64,000 bases of DNA, from assembly GCF_019550795.1 (NCBI RefSeq), contig NZ_CP080545.1:1879501-1943500 (forward strand), read 5' to 3'. This document shows positions 1 through 8,182 of this stretch, in pieces. This stretch comes from Paenibacillus sp. sptzw28 (GTDB taxonomy: Bacteria > Bacillota > Bacilli > Paenibacillales > Paenibacillaceae). The notes beneath the pieces were generated by a model. It did no database searches. It worked only from the letters and a program-made list of their open reading frames with translations, and had not been told where the DNA came from. The translations under genes were made by a program, and so were the position numbers. Position 1 is the stretch's first letter. Every line of letters begins with the position of its first letter.

Positions 1-1
1 G

Positions 2-274
2 GTGGTCCACGGTTTCCGCGAGATCGGCCTGGAATGCCATGAGCCGCAAGGGGCGTTCTATGCATTTCCTTCCATTAAATCGACCGGACTCAGCTCGGAT
101 GAGTTCGCCACGGCACTGCTCAACGAGCGAAATGTAGCCGCCGTGCCCGGTGACGTATTCGGGCTTGGGGGAGAAGGATATTTGCGCTGTTCTTATGCCA
201 CCTCTGTGAGCCAGTTAACCGAAGCTATCGAGAGGATCGGAGCTTTTGTCCTTAATTTAAGGAAAAACAGGTAG
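2..274 (+). CDS. Class I/II aminotransferase, C-terminal part (5' end outside window)
   Basis: Only the last 90 residues are present; the gene starts upstream of the window. The fragment is the small C-terminal domain of a fold-type I PLP aminotransferase: 'QGAFYAFPSI' is followed by 'AAVPGDVFGLGGEGYLRCSY', in which the Arg is at the position that binds the substrate alpha-carboxylate in this family. It resembles the PatA/AspC-like branch that also includes the gene at 3222. The PLP lysine lies outside the window, so the substrate cannot be judged. The reading frame ends at TAG 272-274 and I see no clear intrinsic terminator before the next promoter. Confidence 0.85.
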   Translation: MVHGFREIGLECHEPQGAFYAFPSIKSTGLSSDEFATALLNERNVAAVPGDVFGLGGEGYLRCSYATSVSQLTEAIERIGAFVLNLRKNR

Positions 275-303
275 AAAAAAATATATTCAGAATTGTTATT
301 GTT

Positions 304-312
304 TGTTATAAT
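304..312 (+). promoter_or_regulatory. Extended -10 promoter before the Spo0E-like gene
   Basis: TGTTATAAT (TGn plus a consensus -10) sits in an AT-rich stretch about 80 bases upstream of the Spo0E-family start. No good -35 hexamer is visible, as is common for extended -10 promoters. Confidence 0.4.
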
Positions 313-390
313 TTAATAAAATCTTTATATTAAAAGGGTTGTCCAGGTGCAGATTTTATGATTCGCTGATTGATGACAGGAGGGATGGCA

Positions 391-633
391 ATGGCTTATG
401 CGGATTATGGTCTCACGTTTCATAATGACCCAGGTGCCATTTCAGCCAAGCAATTGTCCTCGTCAATGCGGATCTTAGAAGACGAAATCTACATGCTGCG
501 TACGAAGATGGAGCAATCGTACATGGAAGAGGAGACCTTTAATTCCGACAAAGTCATTGATCTCAGCCGCAAGCTCGATCTGAAGATCAACGAATATATG
601 AATTTCAAGCGAAGAAGGACAAAGCTGGTTTAA
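391..633 (+). CDS. Spo0E-family aspartyl-phosphate phosphatase
   Basis: A small protein of 80 residues carrying the Spo0E-family signature 'SRKLDLKINEYM' (family pattern S-x-x-L-D-x-x-I-x-x-Y) near its C-terminus. Family members fold as a two-helix hairpin and remove phosphate from Spo0A, holding back sporulation; the Ser and Asp of the signature are the key residues. I chose ATG 391 because AGGAGGG at 378-384 is correctly spaced for it, whereas the upstream ATG/TTG codons at 370-385 overlap the ribosome binding site. It has its own promoter and a terminator, so it is monocistronic. Its exact target response regulator is not provable from sequence; Spo0A is the family default. Confidence 0.85.
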   Translation: MAYADYGLTFHNDPGAISAKQLSSSMRILEDEIYMLRTKMEQSYMEEETFNSDKVIDLSRKLDLKINEYMNFKRRRTKLV

Positions 634-647
634 CGCCTATTGCTGAC

Positions 648-680
648 GAAGGAGTCCCTGCGGGGGCTTCTTTTCTTTTT
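648..680 (+). terminator. Intrinsic terminator after the Spo0E-like gene
   Basis: AGTCCC (653-658) pairs with GGGGCT (663-668), flanked by GAAG/CTTC and followed by a T-rich run. It lies inside an apparent in-frame 5' extension of the next gene, which argues against that extension being translated. Confidence 0.65.
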
Positions 681-735
681 CGGTCTTTTCTTTTGTGCTA
701 TATTTGACGTAGATATCAGATGTGGAGGGATTATT

Positions 736-1287
736 TTGTCTTGTTTGACCAGAGGAAGTAGAGCCGTTATCTCATTACTCGCACTGCTTTTATTATGCCT
801 GGCTATCTCAGGCTGCGGCTCCAATGCGGACCTTACCGTATTCGTCATGCCCAGGGAGTATATCCCGGACGGGGTAACGGATAAGGTGGAACAGAAGCTT
901 CAGGCCGCGTTCGGCGATGAGAAAACGATTCAAGTCAATGCTTCGCCGATGTATAATGAACAGAAGCTGATCGTTGAAATCGCAGCCGGAGGAAACGGGA
1001 TTCTTGTTCTTCCGAAGGAAAAGCTCGCAGGCATGCTTTCACAAGGCCCGGCTCTTCAGCTGGACAAGTGGTTTAAGGCATCGGATTATCCAACCGGCGT
1101 AATGGAAAGCGATCTCGGCGACTCGAAAAAACCGAATGTCGTAAAAGGATTGTTTGCAATCCCGCTTGAAAAGACTATTTTCAAGGATGCAGGCTATGGC
1201 GAAAAAGATATTTTTGTCATTATTCCAGCCAATGCGCCGGATGTGGACTTATCCGTCCAGGTGTTAAAGGAGCTTATAAAAAAATGA
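736..1287 (+). CDS. Predicted lipoprotein of unknown function
   Basis: I choose the TTG start at 736 (ribosome binding site GGAGGGA at 724-730). The N-terminus is then a short positive region, a hydrophobic stretch, and the lipobox 'AISGC', so the mature protein would be a lipid-anchored extracytoplasmic protein of about 160 residues. The remainder is soluble, with no recognisable catalytic motif. It ends in an ATGA overlap with the cob(I)alamin adenosyltransferase gene, so the two are translationally coupled. I do not recognise a family. A role in cobalamin handling is possible from position only. Confidence 0.7.
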   Translation: MSCLTRGSRAVISLLALLLLCLAISGCGSNADLTVFVMPREYIPDGVTDKVEQKLQAAFGDEKTIQVNASPMYNEQKLIVEIAAGGNGILVLPKEKLAGMLSQGPALQLDKWFKASDYPTGVMESDLGDSKKPNVVKGLFAIPLEKTIFKDAGYGEKDIFVIIPANAPDVDLSVQVLKELIKK

Positions 1288-1859
1288 GATTATATACGCG
1301 AACGGGAGACGAAGGACAAACATCGGTAAAAGGCGGACGCGTCCGTAAAGACGATATACGCATCGAAGCCTACGGCACGATCGACGAATTGAACTCTTTC
1401 GTCGGACAAGCTGCAGCAGCTGCATCGGCAACAGGGGCGCTCGAGGAACTCAGCCAACAGCTGATGGAAATTCAGCAGGAGCTGTTCGATTGCGGTTCGG
1501 ATTTGGCTTTCGCCGATCCGGAAGGCCGTGATTTCAAGATGAAAGCTGAGCCGGTAGCTCGGCTCGAGAGCTGGATCGACGCACATATCGCAGCAGCGCC
1601 GGAGGTGACCCGCTTTATCCTGCCGGGCGGCAGCGAGGTTTCCGCGCTGCTGCACGTATGCCGGACCGTGTGCCGGAGAGCGGAGCGCCGCGTCGTGACG
1701 CTCTCGGGCGAACTGCCTGTCAACGTCGATGCGCAGAAATATATGAACAGGCTGTCGGATTATTTCTTTGCAGCCGCACGGGCAGCGAATGCCGCGCTGG
1801 GTGTGCCTGATACGGAGTATATCCGGAGCGCCGAAGTGTTCCGCAAACGAAAAAAATGA
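1284..1859 (+). CDS. PduO-type ATP:cob(I)alamin adenosyltransferase
   Basis: Transfers the adenosyl group of ATP to cob(I)alamin to form adenosylcobalamin, in the cytoplasm. The N-terminal 'YTRTGDEGQTSV' and 'RIEAYGTIDELN' and the C-terminal 'PGGSEVSALLHVCRTVCRRA' are the conserved blocks of the PduO/MMAB trimeric family (ATP-binding loop, then the Arg-rich helix at the active site). Length (191 residues) is normal. It overlaps the preceding lipoprotein gene and the following pseudouridine synthase gene by ATGA at both ends. It resembles B. subtilis YvqK. No upstream cobalamin riboswitch was noticed. Confidence 0.93.
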   Translation: MRLYTRTGDEGQTSVKGGRVRKDDIRIEAYGTIDELNSFVGQAAAAASATGALEELSQQLMEIQQELFDCGSDLAFADPEGRDFKMKAEPVARLESWIDAHIAAAPEVTRFILPGGSEVSALLHVCRTVCRRAERRVVTLSGELPVNVDAQKYMNRLSDYFFAAARAANAALGVPDTEYIRSAEVFRKRKK

Positions 1860-2815
1860 GCGATGCTGCATATTATAAACCACTGATACTCGAAGTGGCA
1901 GCGGAGGATGACGGCAAGACGGTGCGAACAGTGCTGGAACGGCGGCTTGGCGTATCCCGCAAGCTGCTGTCGCGGCTGAAGCTGACCGAGCATGGGATCA
2001 CCTTGAACGGCAGAAGGGTCTATACGAACGAACGGGTTCGCCAGGGCGATAGTTTGGCGCTGCGCATGGAACAGGAGCAGTCGGATGACATACTGCCGGA
2101 ACCGATGCCTCTCGATATTGTATACGAGGACCCCGAATTGTTGATCGTGAACAAGCCGCCGGGTATAGTCGTACACCCGACCCATGGTCATTACACCGGC
2201 ACCCTCGCGAACGGGGTTGTACACCATTGGCGTGAGCGGGGGGAAATCGTGCGTTTCCGCCCGATACACAGGCTCGACGAGGAAACGTCAGGACTTGTGG
2301 CGATTGCCAAGAATCCTTATGTTCATCAACAGCTGTCGGAACAGATGCAGTCCGGCGAAGTGGATAAACGTTACCGCGCTTATGTTTATGGCCGGCCGGC
2401 CGCTGCTTCCGGGACGGTCGATGCGCCTATCGACCGCAATCCGGAGGCACCGCATATCCGGATCGTAATGCCGGAAGGTTATCCCTCGGTCACGCACTAT
2501 GAGACGGAAGCCATTTATGGAGACGGAGCAGCCGCCAAGGTCAAGCTGAAGCTGGAGACCGGAAGAACCCATCAGATTCGCGTACATATGAAGTACATCG
2601 GCTGCCCGTTAATCGGGGATAAGCTGTACGGCTATGCCGCGGAAGAAGGAGCTGCCGAAGGGGGCTCCGCAGAGCTGGAAGCTGCAGTCCGGCGCCAGGC
2701 GCTCCATGCGGCCACGCTGGGCTTTACGCATCCTATAACACGCAAATACATCGAATTTGAAGCCGACCTCCCGCAGGATCTGCGGCGGTTGGAAGCAACG
2801 CTTCGGGAGCTATGA
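1856..2815 (+). CDS. RluA-family pseudouridine synthase
   Basis: Isomerises specific uridines in structured RNA (rRNA or tRNA) to pseudouridine. An S4-like RNA-binding segment occupies roughly residues 20-70 ('LGVSRKLLSRLKLTEHGI'). The catalytic motif 'RPIHRLDEETSGL' follows, with the catalytic Asp at residue 141. The later 'LETGRTHQIRVHMKYIGCPL' is the conserved uridine-pocket region. Length of 319 residues matches RluD/YlyB/YjbO-type enzymes. It overlaps the upstream gene by ATGA. Which uridine it modifies cannot be told from the sequence. Confidence 0.93.
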   Translation: MSDAAYYKPLILEVAAEDDGKTVRTVLERRLGVSRKLLSRLKLTEHGITLNGRRVYTNERVRQGDSLALRMEQEQSDDILPEPMPLDIVYEDPELLIVNKPPGIVVHPTHGHYTGTLANGVVHHWRERGEIVRFRPIHRLDEETSGLVAIAKNPYVHQQLSEQMQSGEVDKRYRAYVYGRPAAASGTVDAPIDRNPEAPHIRIVMPEGYPSVTHYETEAIYGDGAAAKVKLKLETGRTHQIRVHMKYIGCPLIGDKLYGYAAEEGAAEGGSAELEAAVRRQALHAATLGFTHPITRKYIEFEADLPQDLRRLEATLREL

Positions 2816-2837
2816 CAGAATTGGAGATTACGACAAG

Positions 2838-3200
2838 ATGAAAAAGCTGACGATATTTGAATATCCGAAATGCGGAACCTGCCGCAGCGCCAATAAAGTG
2901 CTTAAGGGGAAAGGCTACGAGCTGGAATCGCTTAACGTCTTCGAGACGGCTCCTTCAGCAGATACACTGGAAGGCATTATCAAGCTGAGCGGCCTTGAAG
3001 TGAAAAAGTTTTTCAACACTTCGGGAGAAGCATATAAGGAAATGAACCTGAAGGACAAGCTGCCGGGAATGTCCGAGCGGGAGAAAATCGAGCTTCTCGC
3101 TTCAAACGGAAGACTGATTAAGAGACCGGTCGTGACTGACGGCTCAAAAGTAACGGTCGGCTTCAAAGAGGATGAATTCAGCCGTGTTTGGGGCGGTTGA
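2838..3200 (+). CDS. ArsC/Spx-fold protein, YusI-like
   Basis: A thioredoxin-fold protein of 120 residues in the ArsC/Spx superfamily. It begins 'LTIFEYPKCGTCRSANKVL' with a CxxC pair, and 'LEVKKFFNTSGEAY' and 'GRLIKRPVVTDG' are the conserved family blocks; the RP-containing block is the cis-Pro region. The match to my memory of B. subtilis YusI is close along its whole length. Start ATG 2838 is chosen because the CxxC domain needs no longer N-terminus and TTGGAGAT precedes it. Whether it reduces arsenate is unknown; a redox or regulatory role is equally possible. Confidence 0.88.
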   Translation: MKKLTIFEYPKCGTCRSANKVLKGKGYELESLNVFETAPSADTLEGIIKLSGLEVKKFFNTSGEAYKEMNLKDKLPGMSEREKIELLASNGRLIKRPVVTDGSKVTVGFKEDEFSRVWGG

Positions 3201-3221
3201 CCGGAGGAAGGAGCTTTCAAG

Positions 3222-4424
3222 GTGACGAAGAAAATATGGCGGGCCGACCGGCTCTCCAGGCTGGGCTCGTCGATATTTGCCGAGGTGGCGGAGTGGAAGA
3301 AAGAAGCCCGTGCTTTGGGCCATGACGTTATCGACCTGAGTATCGGCAGTCCTGACCTGCCTCCTTCGGAGCCGGTTCGGCAAGCATTGAGTGAAGCGGT
3401 GCTGCGCGAGGATGCTTATGCCTACCCTTCTTCGAAAGGCAGTGCTGCCTTTATGAAGCAGGCCGCAGAGTGGCTATCCTTCCGCTTCGGTATTGTAGTT
3501 GATCCAGAGAGCGAGATGCTGCCGCTAATGGGCTCGCAGGACGGCTTGGGCCATTTGGCACTCTCCTTATGTAATCCAGGGGATATTGCTTTAGTCCCGG
3601 ATCCCGGTTATCCCGTATATGCTGCGGGACTGGCTTTAGCCGGCGTAGAGCCTTATCCGATGCCGCTCCGTGAGGAGAACGGATTTCTGCCGGATTTTGA
3701 AGCGATCCCGGATGATGTCTGGCGAAAAGCGAAATTTATGCTGCTCAATTATCCGAGCAATCCGGTATCTGCAGTGGCGGACCTCGCCTTTTTTACCAAA
3801 GCCGTTACGATCGCAAAGCAGCATGGCGTATTGGTTGTGCATGATTTGGCTTATTCGGAAATGGCCTTTGATGGCTACCGGCCGCCGAGCATTTTGCAGG
3901 TGGAGGGGGCCAAGGAGGCGGCAGTGGAGTTTCATTCGTTGTCCAAGAGCTTCAATATGGCCGGCTGCCGAATCGGTTTTCTCGCGGGCAGCAGAGAAGC
4001 CGTCGGAGCGCTTAGGGAGCTCAAGGCAAACATCGACTACGGTGTTTTTCTTCCGGTTCAGGAAGCCGCTATCACTGCGCTCCGGCAGGATATGGCCGGG
4101 ATGACTGAATCCGCAGGAGTGCTTTATGAAAAGCGGAGGGATGCTTTTCTGAAAGCATTGGGTGAAGAAGGCTGGCAGGCAGCCAAACCGAAGGCGACGA
4201 TGTTCGTATGGGCGCAGCTGCCCACCATGTGTTGGAGCTTGCCCGTAACATGGGACTCTCGTCGCATTTCCCGGGAAATGCTTAGCCGAGCGGGAGTGGC
4301 TGTCATTCCCGGTGATGCTTTTGGAACCGAAGGTGAAGGTTACGTCCGCATCGCGCTGGTCGAGAGTGAGGAGCGTTTAATCGAAGCGGCGAGGCGAATC
4401 GGCCGGTTTATCCGGGGAGAGTAG
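3222..4424 (+). CDS. Class I/II PLP aminotransferase with an anomalous segment
   Basis: A fold-type I aminotransferase. It shows 'DLSIGSPDLPPSEPVR' at the N-terminus, 'SSKGSAAFMKQAA', the PLP-lysine motif 'SLSKSFNMAGCRIGF', and the carboxylate-binding Arg in 'GEGYVRIALV'. It is most like the PatA/LL-diaminopimelate aminotransferase branch. GTG 3222 follows GGAGGAAGGAG. Residues about 335-350 ('MCWSLPVTWDSRRI') do not look like the family, while another reading frame of the same bases gives the family-like 'VLELARNMGLSSHF', suggesting a -1/+1 compensated frameshift between 4222 and 4275. The frame is restored before 'SRAGVAVIPGDAFG', so the enzyme may still be active. Confidence 0.88.
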   Translation: MTKKIWRADRLSRLGSSIFAEVAEWKKEARALGHDVIDLSIGSPDLPPSEPVRQALSEAVLREDAYAYPSSKGSAAFMKQAAEWLSFRFGIVVDPESEMLPLMGSQDGLGHLALSLCNPGDIALVPDPGYPVYAAGLALAGVEPYPMPLREENGFLPDFEAIPDDVWRKAKFMLLNYPSNPVSAVADLAFFTKAVTIAKQHGVLVVHDLAYSEMAFDGYRPPSILQVEGAKEAAVEFHSLSKSFNMAGCRIGFLAGSREAVGALRELKANIDYGVFLPVQEAAITALRQDMAGMTESAGVLYEKRRDAFLKALGEEGWQAAKPKATMFVWAQLPTMCWSLPVTWDSRRISREMLSRAGVAVIPGDAFGTEGEGYVRIALVESEERLIEAARRIGRFIRGE

Positions 4425-4470
4425 CGGCGAAATCATTCTAATTTGATATAGTGAAAAGGGGAGCGAACGG

Positions 4471-5352
4471 ATGGAAAAGGTGGAGCAAGAAGGGAACAGA
4501 CTGCTGCTTGTCGATGGAATGGCGCTGCTTTTTCGGGCGTTTTTCGCCAACTCCTATGGCGGGACTGTAAGGCGTACGAGCGCCGGTGTGCCCGTAAATG
4601 CCGTATACGGCTTCGTTAAATATTTTATGGATGCGGTGCAAAGGTTTGAGCCGACGCACGTCGTCTGCTGCTGGGATATGGGAAGCAAGACGTTTCGGAC
4701 GTCACAATATGACGGCTATAAAGCGAACAGGCCGGACGCTCCGGACGATCTGATTCCCCAGTTCGATCTTGTGAAGGAAGTAGTCGAAAGCTTCGGAGTT
4801 CCGAACGTCGGGATCGTCGGATTTGAAGCGGACGACTGCATTGGAACGCTTGCGAAGCGTCACAGCCGGGACGCACAGGTGTATGTACTGTCGGGAGACC
4901 ATGACCTGCTTCAACTCGTGGATGACCGCATTACGGTCGTCATTATGAAGAAGGGGCAGGGCAATTATGCAGTATACACGCCGGAATTTTTGCTCGAGGA
5001 GCGTCAGCTGACTCCGGAGCAAATTATTTGCGTCAAAGGACTCATGGGAGATACGAGCGACAATTACCCGGGCGTTCGCGGCATCGGCGAGAAAACGGCT
5101 CACAAGCTTGTGCAGGAATACGGCTCGGTGGACGGGATTTTGGCCAATTTGGAGAGCCTATCCAAAACAATTCGCGCCAAGATAGAAGCCGATCTTGACA
5201 TGCTCCATTTGTCCCGCGATCTTGCCCGCATCCGCTGTGACGTGCCGGTAGAATTAGAATTCAATGGCTGCGGTTGGGCCGTTAACCGCGCCCAGGTCGT
5301 AAACAAGTTCGAAGAACTCGAATTCCGAAGCTTAATGGCATTAATTAGTTAA
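4471..5352 (+). CDS. 5'-3' exonuclease (FEN/PolA N-terminal-domain homologue)
   Basis: A stand-alone structure-specific 5'-3' exonuclease related to the N-terminal domain of DNA polymerase I. It begins 'RLLLVDGMALLFRAFFANS' (metal-binding Asp 15) and carries 'VVCCWDMG', 'VYVLSGDHDLLQLVDD' (acidic metal cluster) and the helix-hairpin-helix 'GVRGIGEKTAHKLVQEYG' for DNA binding. At 293 residues it is typical of YpcP-like proteins. Start ATG 4471 follows AAAAGGGGAGCG. It probably takes part in RNA-primer or flap removal beside PolA. It is the last gene of this + strand block, ending before a long stem-loop. Confidence 0.92.
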   Translation: MEKVEQEGNRLLLVDGMALLFRAFFANSYGGTVRRTSAGVPVNAVYGFVKYFMDAVQRFEPTHVVCCWDMGSKTFRTSQYDGYKANRPDAPDDLIPQFDLVKEVVESFGVPNVGIVGFEADDCIGTLAKRHSRDAQVYVLSGDHDLLQLVDDRITVVIMKKGQGNYAVYTPEFLLEERQLTPEQIICVKGLMGDTSDNYPGVRGIGEKTAHKLVQEYGSVDGILANLESLSKTIRAKIEADLDMLHLSRDLARIRCDVPVELEFNGCGWAVNRAQVVNKFEELEFRSLMALIS

Positions 5353-5378
5353 TATTCAAGATTCAATTAGTTGATACA

Positions 5379-5450
5379 ACAGACCCCATACGTGATCATT
5401 TGGAGCCTATCCTGCAGGGATGGCCGTTTGATACGCAAGGGGTCTGTTTT
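5379..5450 (+). terminator. Long-loop terminator between convergent genes
   Basis: ACAGACCCC (5379-5387) pairs with GGGGTCTGT (5439-5447) across a loop of about 50 bases, followed by TTTTGTTTA. It lies between the + strand exonuclease and the - strand FAH-family gene. The long loop makes it weaker than the other terminators in the window. Confidence 0.5.
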
Positions 5451-5452
5451 GT

Positions 5453-6106
5453 TTATTTCATTTCAATTAACAGCGGTCCGAATGTTTGTCCAAGACCTTC
5501 GTTCTTAACGTTCAGCTTCAGCTCAAGGGAATCACCATCGGCAATCGCGCCTACGCCAGCAGGGGTGCCGGTAAATATAATATCTCCCTCGCCAAGTCCC
5601 AGCCTCGGACCGATAAAATCAATCAACTGCTGAACCGAAAATATCATATCCTTCGGGCTGCCTGCTTGAACGATTTGCCCGTTCCTAATCAGACTGAATT
5701 CGATACGTTCAAAGCTATCGATGCCTGTGAACGGCTGAAAATCTGTGACCACGGCGGACCCGATAAACCCCTTGGCGGTTAACCAGGGATGTCTCTTCTC
5801 TTTCAGCTTTGTTTGCAGATCCCTTAGTGTCCAATCGATTCCGAGGGCAATGCCGTCAATACAATGCTCTATCGACGCACCCTGTTGATAGGTGCTGGCG
5901 ATTCTGATGACTACCTCAATTTCATAGTGAATTTCCCCAACTCCTCCGGGCAGCAGCAGCTTACCCTCCGCAGGATGGAGCGAATGAGTAGGTTTACTGA
6001 AGATCATAGGCTCATCCGGAATTTCATTACCCAGCTCCTTGGCATGAAGTGCATAATTTCGGCCAACGCAATAAATATTACGAATTTGCTCAAACGATTG
6101 CGGCAT
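5453..6106 (-). CDS. Fumarylacetoacetate hydrolase (FAH)-family protein
   Basis: A cytosolic metal-dependent hydrolase or decarboxylase of the FAH fold. '[18 protein letters not shown]' at the N-terminus, '[12 protein letters not shown]' (the acidic metal ligands) and '[13 protein letters not shown]' near the C-terminus are the classic blocks. I choose the ATG at 6106, which has GGAGG about 8 bases upstream; the apparent longer form would place that ribosome binding site inside the gene. The 217-residue length fits single-domain family members (acylpyruvase or oxaloacetate decarboxylase-like). Substrate cannot be assigned. It lies downstream of an FAD oxidoreductase on the same strand, 150 bases apart. 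Confidence 0.9.
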   Translation of the reverse strand: MPQSFEQIRNIYCVGRNYALHAKELGNEIPDEPMIFSKPTHSLHPAEGKLLLPGGVGEIHYEIEVVIRIASTYQQGASIEHCIDGIALGIDWTLRDLQTKLKEKRHPWLTAKGFIGSAVVTDFQPFTGIDSFERIEFSLIRNGQIVQAGSPKDMIFSVQQLIDFIGPRLGLGEGDIIFTGTPAGVGAIADGDSLELKLNVKNEGLGQTFGPLLIEMK

Positions 6107-6256
6107 GGCATAATCCTCCATTCTCTTCATATGCCTCTACCTTTACACAAACATCTTTCAATTGCAAGAATGAGAATGGCTTGCGGTCACTTGCGTCAGT
6201 TGACATAAACTAAGAGAAGAAAATGAGTTTGATCACGGGCTTACTTGAGAGGGAAT

Positions 6257-7510
6257 TTAACCGTTTCCTCCTTGCAGAATACGGACAACTGTAGTCTCCA
6301 GATCCTCAGGTTCATTCGCGTAGTTATAGATTCCGAGAAAAGCCGAGGTCGCATCGGCATTGCTGCCGATCAGGCTGTTAACGGCAGTTTGGTCCGCAGT
6401 GAACGGAATGTTCTTGGTAAATTGGCAAGCAAGGCCGAAGCGCGACATCATTTTGGATTCCAGGGTCGACTGATAAAGGGCCGACATTATTTCCCACCTT
6501 GTTTGCCATTCCCGGGATGTGGATAAAACATCCGTCAATATCCGGCTGCCATATATCGCGTCGTGCATTCCTTGACCAACTGCGGGATCCTTGAAGGAGA
6601 GGGCGTCTCCAACCAGCGCCCATCCTTTCCCCATGCCGTCATACCAATCGTTGTCATAACCATGCAATCCCTTGACCGAACCGGCCAGACTCGCTCCTTG
6701 CAGTCTTTGCGGCAGCGGTGTCCGGGAGAGTCCGGCATTCACAAGATCGCGGAACCCTGTTTCCGGATGGGCTTTGAACCGCTCGATCCATTCCTTACTG
6801 CCGAGTGGAAACATGAGTCCGACGACGAACAAGTTATCGCTTGTCGGAAACACGATAGCGATAGTATCCTTCACTTTATAGAGCTCAACGCATCTCTCAC
6901 CCTCTTGCTGATAATCGGCGAAATAAGCGACATAGCTGGCGAAATCGGTCGGTACGCACATTTTCCGTTCGCTTTTGACAAGGGTTCGCACGGTTGAATT
7001 GCGGCCGTCGGCACCAACAACGAGCCTGGAAGTGAACTGCTTCTCCACGCCGTCACTATTCCGGCCGATAACACCAGTCACCGTCTCATTGTTCCATATC
7101 AAATCGGTGACACGAAACCCTTCTATTGCTGCAACCCCTTCCTGTGCTTTCGCATGCTCAAACAAGATGTGGTCGAGGTGTGTGCGGCGGATGCACAAAC
7201 AGTCCGCTTCACCTTCGACTTCCGGAAATATCCCGTCAATAACCGCCTCCTCGAATTGAATATAAGCCCGCTTGTATGTCGGTGTTCCGGTCTCCAGCAG
7301 ACGGTCCCAGACGCCCATCTCCCGAAGAAGCACAGCCGCATTATTGAAGAAGTTATGAGTCGAGAGCGTATCGCTCGGGAAACCCGACCGGTCCAGGAGG
7401 AGCACGTTAAAGCCTGCCTTCGAGAGTTCATAGGCAAGCGTCGATCCGGCCACCCTCGACCCAACAATAATGACGTCATATTTGGATTCTCTATGATGTC
7501 CATCCTTCAT
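6257..7510 (-). CDS. FAD-dependent oxidoreductase (PHBH/geranylgeranyl reductase-like)
   Basis: A flavoprotein with a Rossmann FAD-binding N-terminus 'VIIVGSRVAGSTLAYELSKA', a variant of GxGxxG in which one Gly is Arg-Val. The 'VVGADGRNSTVRTLV' DG motif and 'ALVGDALSFKDPAVGQGMHD' (FAD ribityl-binding GD motif) follow, the usual order for aromatic hydroxylase/UbiH or geranylgeranyl-reductase-type proteins. ATG 7510 is chosen because GGGAGGG lies just upstream. The substrate is unknown. The FAH-family gene downstream may act on a ring-cleavage or related product, but that is guilt by association only. Confidence 0.88.
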   Translation of the reverse strand: MKDGHHRESKYDVIIVGSRVAGSTLAYELSKAGFNVLLLDRSGFPSDTLSTHNFFNNAAVLLREMGVWDRLLETGTPTYKRAYIQFEEAVIDGIFPEVEGEADCLCIRRTHLDHILFEHAKAQEGVAAIEGFRVTDLIWNNETVTGVIGRNSDGVEKQFTSRLVVGADGRNSTVRTLVKSERKMCVPTDFASYVAYFADYQQEGERCVELYKVKDTIAIVFPTSDNLFVVGLMFPLGSKEWIERFKAHPETGFRDLVNAGLSRTPLPQRLQGASLAGSVKGLHGYDNDWYDGMGKGWALVGDALSFKDPAVGQGMHDAIYGSRILTDVLSTSREWQTRWEIMSALYQSTLESKMMSRFGLACQFTKNIPFTADQTAVNSLIGSNADATSAFLGIYNYANEPEDLETTVVRILQGGNG

Positions 7511-7649
7511 AAAATACCCTCCCTCGCAAACATAATGGCTACCTTTAATGTTATTCCAGAAAGCAGCAATATGACCAGTTACCAGGGTCAGCAAATGAGT
7601 CATGTGAACAGAGTCATGCGAACATCAAAGCGAACGGAATCTAACAAAA

Positions 7650-7687
7650 ACAAGCCGGCGCCTGATGGTTAACGGCGGCCGGCTTGT
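7650..7687 (-). terminator. Terminator of the small-protein unit (minus strand)
   Basis: ACAAGCCGGC (7650-7659) pairs with GCCGGCTTGT (7678-7687). Read on the - strand the stem is followed by TTTTTGTT, fitting the end of transcription from 8131/8479. Confidence 0.6.
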
Positions 7688-7690
7688 ATT

Positions 7691-7766
7691 AAATATAAGA
7701 AACCTTAGGTTTTCGCTATATTTCTCTTACCTTCCGAGTGAAGAAACCAACTCCGCGGCCAAAGAC
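7691..7766. repeat. Interspersed repeat, copy 1
   Basis: Begins AAATATAAGAAA, has a central TATTTCTC-like segment and ends ACTCCGCGGCCAAAG. The same blocks occur in the same order and spacing (59 versus 58 bases between the conserved ends) at 23037-23112. Both copies directly follow a hairpin whose 3' arm reads GCCGGCTT. Confidence 0.5.
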
Positions 7767-7822
7767 AGCAAAAGTAAGAAGAAGAGCACCCATGGTTCGT
7801 GCGGCGTGACAGTCAGTTCTTC

Positions 7823-8131
7823 CTATTCATCGCTGGACTCGATTTCTTTACCGTCAAGCTCCATTATTGCCTCAGGAGTCGCATTGCCTTCACCGCTGTC
7901 TCCAGGGTAGCCGCGTTCAAGACCTGCATGCAGCTCGCGGTTCTCGTAGTCGAATCGGTTAGGCGGCCTTTGGTCGACCCGCCACGGCGTGCTCTTGCCG
8001 AGCGATCTCGCATCGACGATGGAGCCGTAGGGGCCTTCCGGAAACTCTTCAGCGGTGAGGTCGTTTCGTTGTGATTCAACCGTCGTTAGATCCGTGTATA
8101 CTTCCCGATTTTCATCCTTGAATCCGCTCAT
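7823..8131 (-). CDS. Small acidic conserved protein of unknown function
   Basis: A 102-residue hydrophilic protein, rich in Glu and Asp, with no membrane segment or catalytic motif. It starts 'MSGFKDENREVYTDL' and carries 'EEFPEGPYG' and 'RSLGKSTPWRVDQ'. It resembles a small cytosolic protein that I recall from other Paenibacillus-type genomes. The start is well supported: AGGAGGG lies 8 bases upstream of ATG 8131. It follows the DUF3055-like gene on the same strand with a gap of about 50 bases and is followed by a terminator, so the two probably form one transcript. Confidence 0.75.
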   Translation of the reverse strand: MSGFKDENREVYTDLTTVESQRNDLTAEEFPEGPYGSIVDARSLGKSTPWRVDQRPPNRFDYENRELHAGLERGYPGDSGEGNATPEAIMELDGKEIESSDE

Positions 8132-8182
8132 CGTGTTTTCCCTCCTGTAACGGCGCTCGTTTTCCGTTACAGTTTGCCCCGA

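Larger units (their letters stand above)
7511..7822. other. Intergenic region holding a terminator and one copy of a repeat element
   Basis: No gene is supported here. The stretch holds a hairpin (7650-7687) that serves the - strand gene at 7823 and, next to it, a repeat-like sequence (7691-7766) with a second copy after the GH29 gene near 23.04 kb. The remainder is probably the leader and promoter region of the FAD oxidoreductase gene, but I could not pick out a convincing -35/-10 pair. Confidence 0.5.

Noticed and set aside
640..735. An N-terminal extension of the lipoprotein gene starting at 640.
   Set aside because: It runs through the intrinsic terminator of the Spo0E-like gene, and the TTG at 736 has the ribosome binding site and gives a proper lipoprotein signal.
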